Shown piece after piece: positions 35,527 to 36,387 of a stretch of 36,387 bases of DNA. Each line of letters starts with the position of its first letter. The first letter of the stretch is position 1. The DNA comes from Muribaculaceae bacterium (GTDB lineage Bacteria > Bacteroidota > Bacteroidia > Bacteroidales > Muribaculaceae). The DNA lies in NCBI GenBank assembly GCA_017436845.1, contig JAFSCJ010000022.1:1-36387 (forward strand). Reading direction: 5' to 3'. The notes below the pieces were generated by a model. It worked only from the letters and a program-made list of their open reading frames with translations, was not told where the DNA came from and searched no databases. Both the position numbers and the translations under genes were made by a program.

Positions 35527-36387
35527 TTATTTAGCTATGTTTATAATGTATAGTTCACCATTAGGTGTGCTGTAAGCAATCTTTGCTCCGTCGCGTGATA
35601 CGGTTGGGTACATACCCATTGACGCATCTGCTGTCAAGTTTTGTCCCAACTTTCCATCAGCTGAAGCGGCTACGATTTTTGATGATGTTACTACTTCTCC
35701 ATTGTCGATATCGTTCATACCTACAACTGTTGCGTTGTCATACCATTGTGCTGCACGAACTTTGCCAAGGTAAACAGGGTTTGACCCATCAAGGTTACAT
35801 ACATAACATCCTACGCCTGATAGATAGTAGCATACGCGTGTGCCATCGGGTGAGATGCTTGGCCACAAGTAGCTCTTGCAGTCGCTGCCTTGGGGTGAAA
35901 TGTTTGTTGTTTTGCCATTTACTGTTACCATTAATCGTCCTTTGTCGATTGATGCTACTGGTGTTGCTACTGCTGTAGCTTTGGTTGACAAGGCTTTGGT
36001 TGACAATTGTCCTTTGTTAACTGTCATAATAGCGTTGTCATTAACGGCTACTCCTTGCAAGTCGCGTGTAGCTTTGATGAGTGTTGATGTGCGTCCGGTA
36101 GCGATGTTGGCCGATTTCAACGCTGTGCGACGTAGGCGATCAGCGCCAATTGTGTTTTCGCGGAAGAACACTTGTTGTCCATCGTTGGAGATTGTCAACC
36201 CATAGCCATGTCCGGTTTCTGAAATGGTTGTGATTGATTTTGTTGCAAGATCAAGTTTTTGAATACCTGCCTTTTGATTTTGTGTGATAGCGATGTAGCT
36301 GCCATCGGGGCTCATTGTTGCTGTGTTGATGGTTACACCTTCAGGAAGAGCCACTTTTTCTACTGAAGCGACTTTCAATTGTGCAAA
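35527..36387 (-). CDS. TolB-like beta-propeller protein A, 5' end outside window
   Basis: The frame is open to the window edge: the residues before KVASVEKVAL read FAQL, which looks like the end of a signal peptide (cleavage after FAQ). The TTG near 36378 is therefore not the start. About 283 residues of the mature protein are present, with PD40/TolB-like blades (NTATMSPDGSYIAI, WPSISPDGTRVCYY, YPTVSRDGAKIAYS). It is paralogous to TolB-like B in length, blade order and ending (GELYIINIAK against GQIYSADFK). It lies 11 nt upstream of amidase A and is probably co-transcribed with it. There is no sorting tail. The function is unknown; binding of a wall fragment or regulation of the amidase is inference. 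Confidence 0.82.
   Translation of the reverse strand, partial: FAQLKVASVEKVALPEGVTINTATMSPDGSYIAITQNQKAGIQKLDLATKSITTISETGHGYGLTISNDGQQVFFRENTIGADRLRRTALKSANIATGRTSTLIKATRDLQGVAVNDNAIMTVNKGQLSTKALSTKATAVATPVASIDKGRLMVTVNGKTTNISPQGSDCKSYLWPSISPDGTRVCYYLSGVGCYVCNLDGSNPVYLGKVRAAQWYDNATVVGMNDIDNGEVVTSSKIVAASADGKLGQNLTADASMGMYPTVSRDGAKIAYSTPNGELYIINIAK

Noticed and set aside
18211..36387. Polysaccharide utilisation locus
   Set aside because: No SusC/SusD-type pair, sensor-regulator or typical CAZyme set is present; the enzymes point to peptidoglycan instead.

Overview
The window is a stretch of a Bacteroidales chromosome (phylum Bacteroidota), probably from a gut or host-associated member; the family is not certain. 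The support is direct: several intergenic regions carry the Bacteroides-type promoter (TTG or TTTG about 19-22 nt before TAnnTTTG), Shine-Dalgarno motifs are weak, several secreted proteins end in a type IX secretion (T9SS) type A-like tail, and a dut-TPR-DUF4292-EnvC-like gene string of the kind I associate with this phylum is present. Base composition is AT-rich. No tRNA, rRNA, CRISPR array, transposase or integrase was seen.

Region 1 (1-10237) is mainly housekeeping: the 3' end of an ABC-F ATPase gene, a pepD-muramidase gene pair on the minus strand, an OmpH/Skp-like lipoprotein, an isolated GT10 fucosyltransferase, pnp (polynucleotide phosphorylase), dgt (dNTPase) and a TPM-domain membrane protein. 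Convincing intrinsic terminators and TAnnTTTG promoters separate several of these units.

Region 2 (10238-18081) lies entirely on the minus strand. A tight cluster runs dut > TPR protein > DUF4292 lipoprotein > EnvC-like LytM protein with a degenerate metal site > polysaccharide flippase. Upstream of it, with its own promoter and terminator, is rpsA (ribosomal protein S1), whose short leader contains a tandem 12-mer.

Region 3 (18211-36387) is an accessory secreted-protein locus, also entirely on the minus strand. In transcription order it reads: TolB-like propeller A (cut by the window edge) > giant amidase-fold protein A > structured intergenic region > TolB-like propeller B > amidase B > GHL10 glycoside hydrolase with propeller, Fn3-like and C-terminal tail regions (frameshifted) > a 1481-aa paralogue lacking the GHL10 domain > a 106-aa protein that is little more than a signal peptide plus a tail-like domain. 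Five products carry T9SS-like or related C-terminal tails. The combination of an amidase that would strip stem peptides from peptidoglycan with a GHL10 enzyme (the family of E. coli DigH, which cuts denuded glycan strands) suggests an exported two-step peptidoglycan-degrading system built from a duplicated TolB-like/amidase pair. This is the most novel-looking content of the window. The GHL10 gene is broken by an apparent one-base deletion near 25345, which is either a real mutation or an assembly error.
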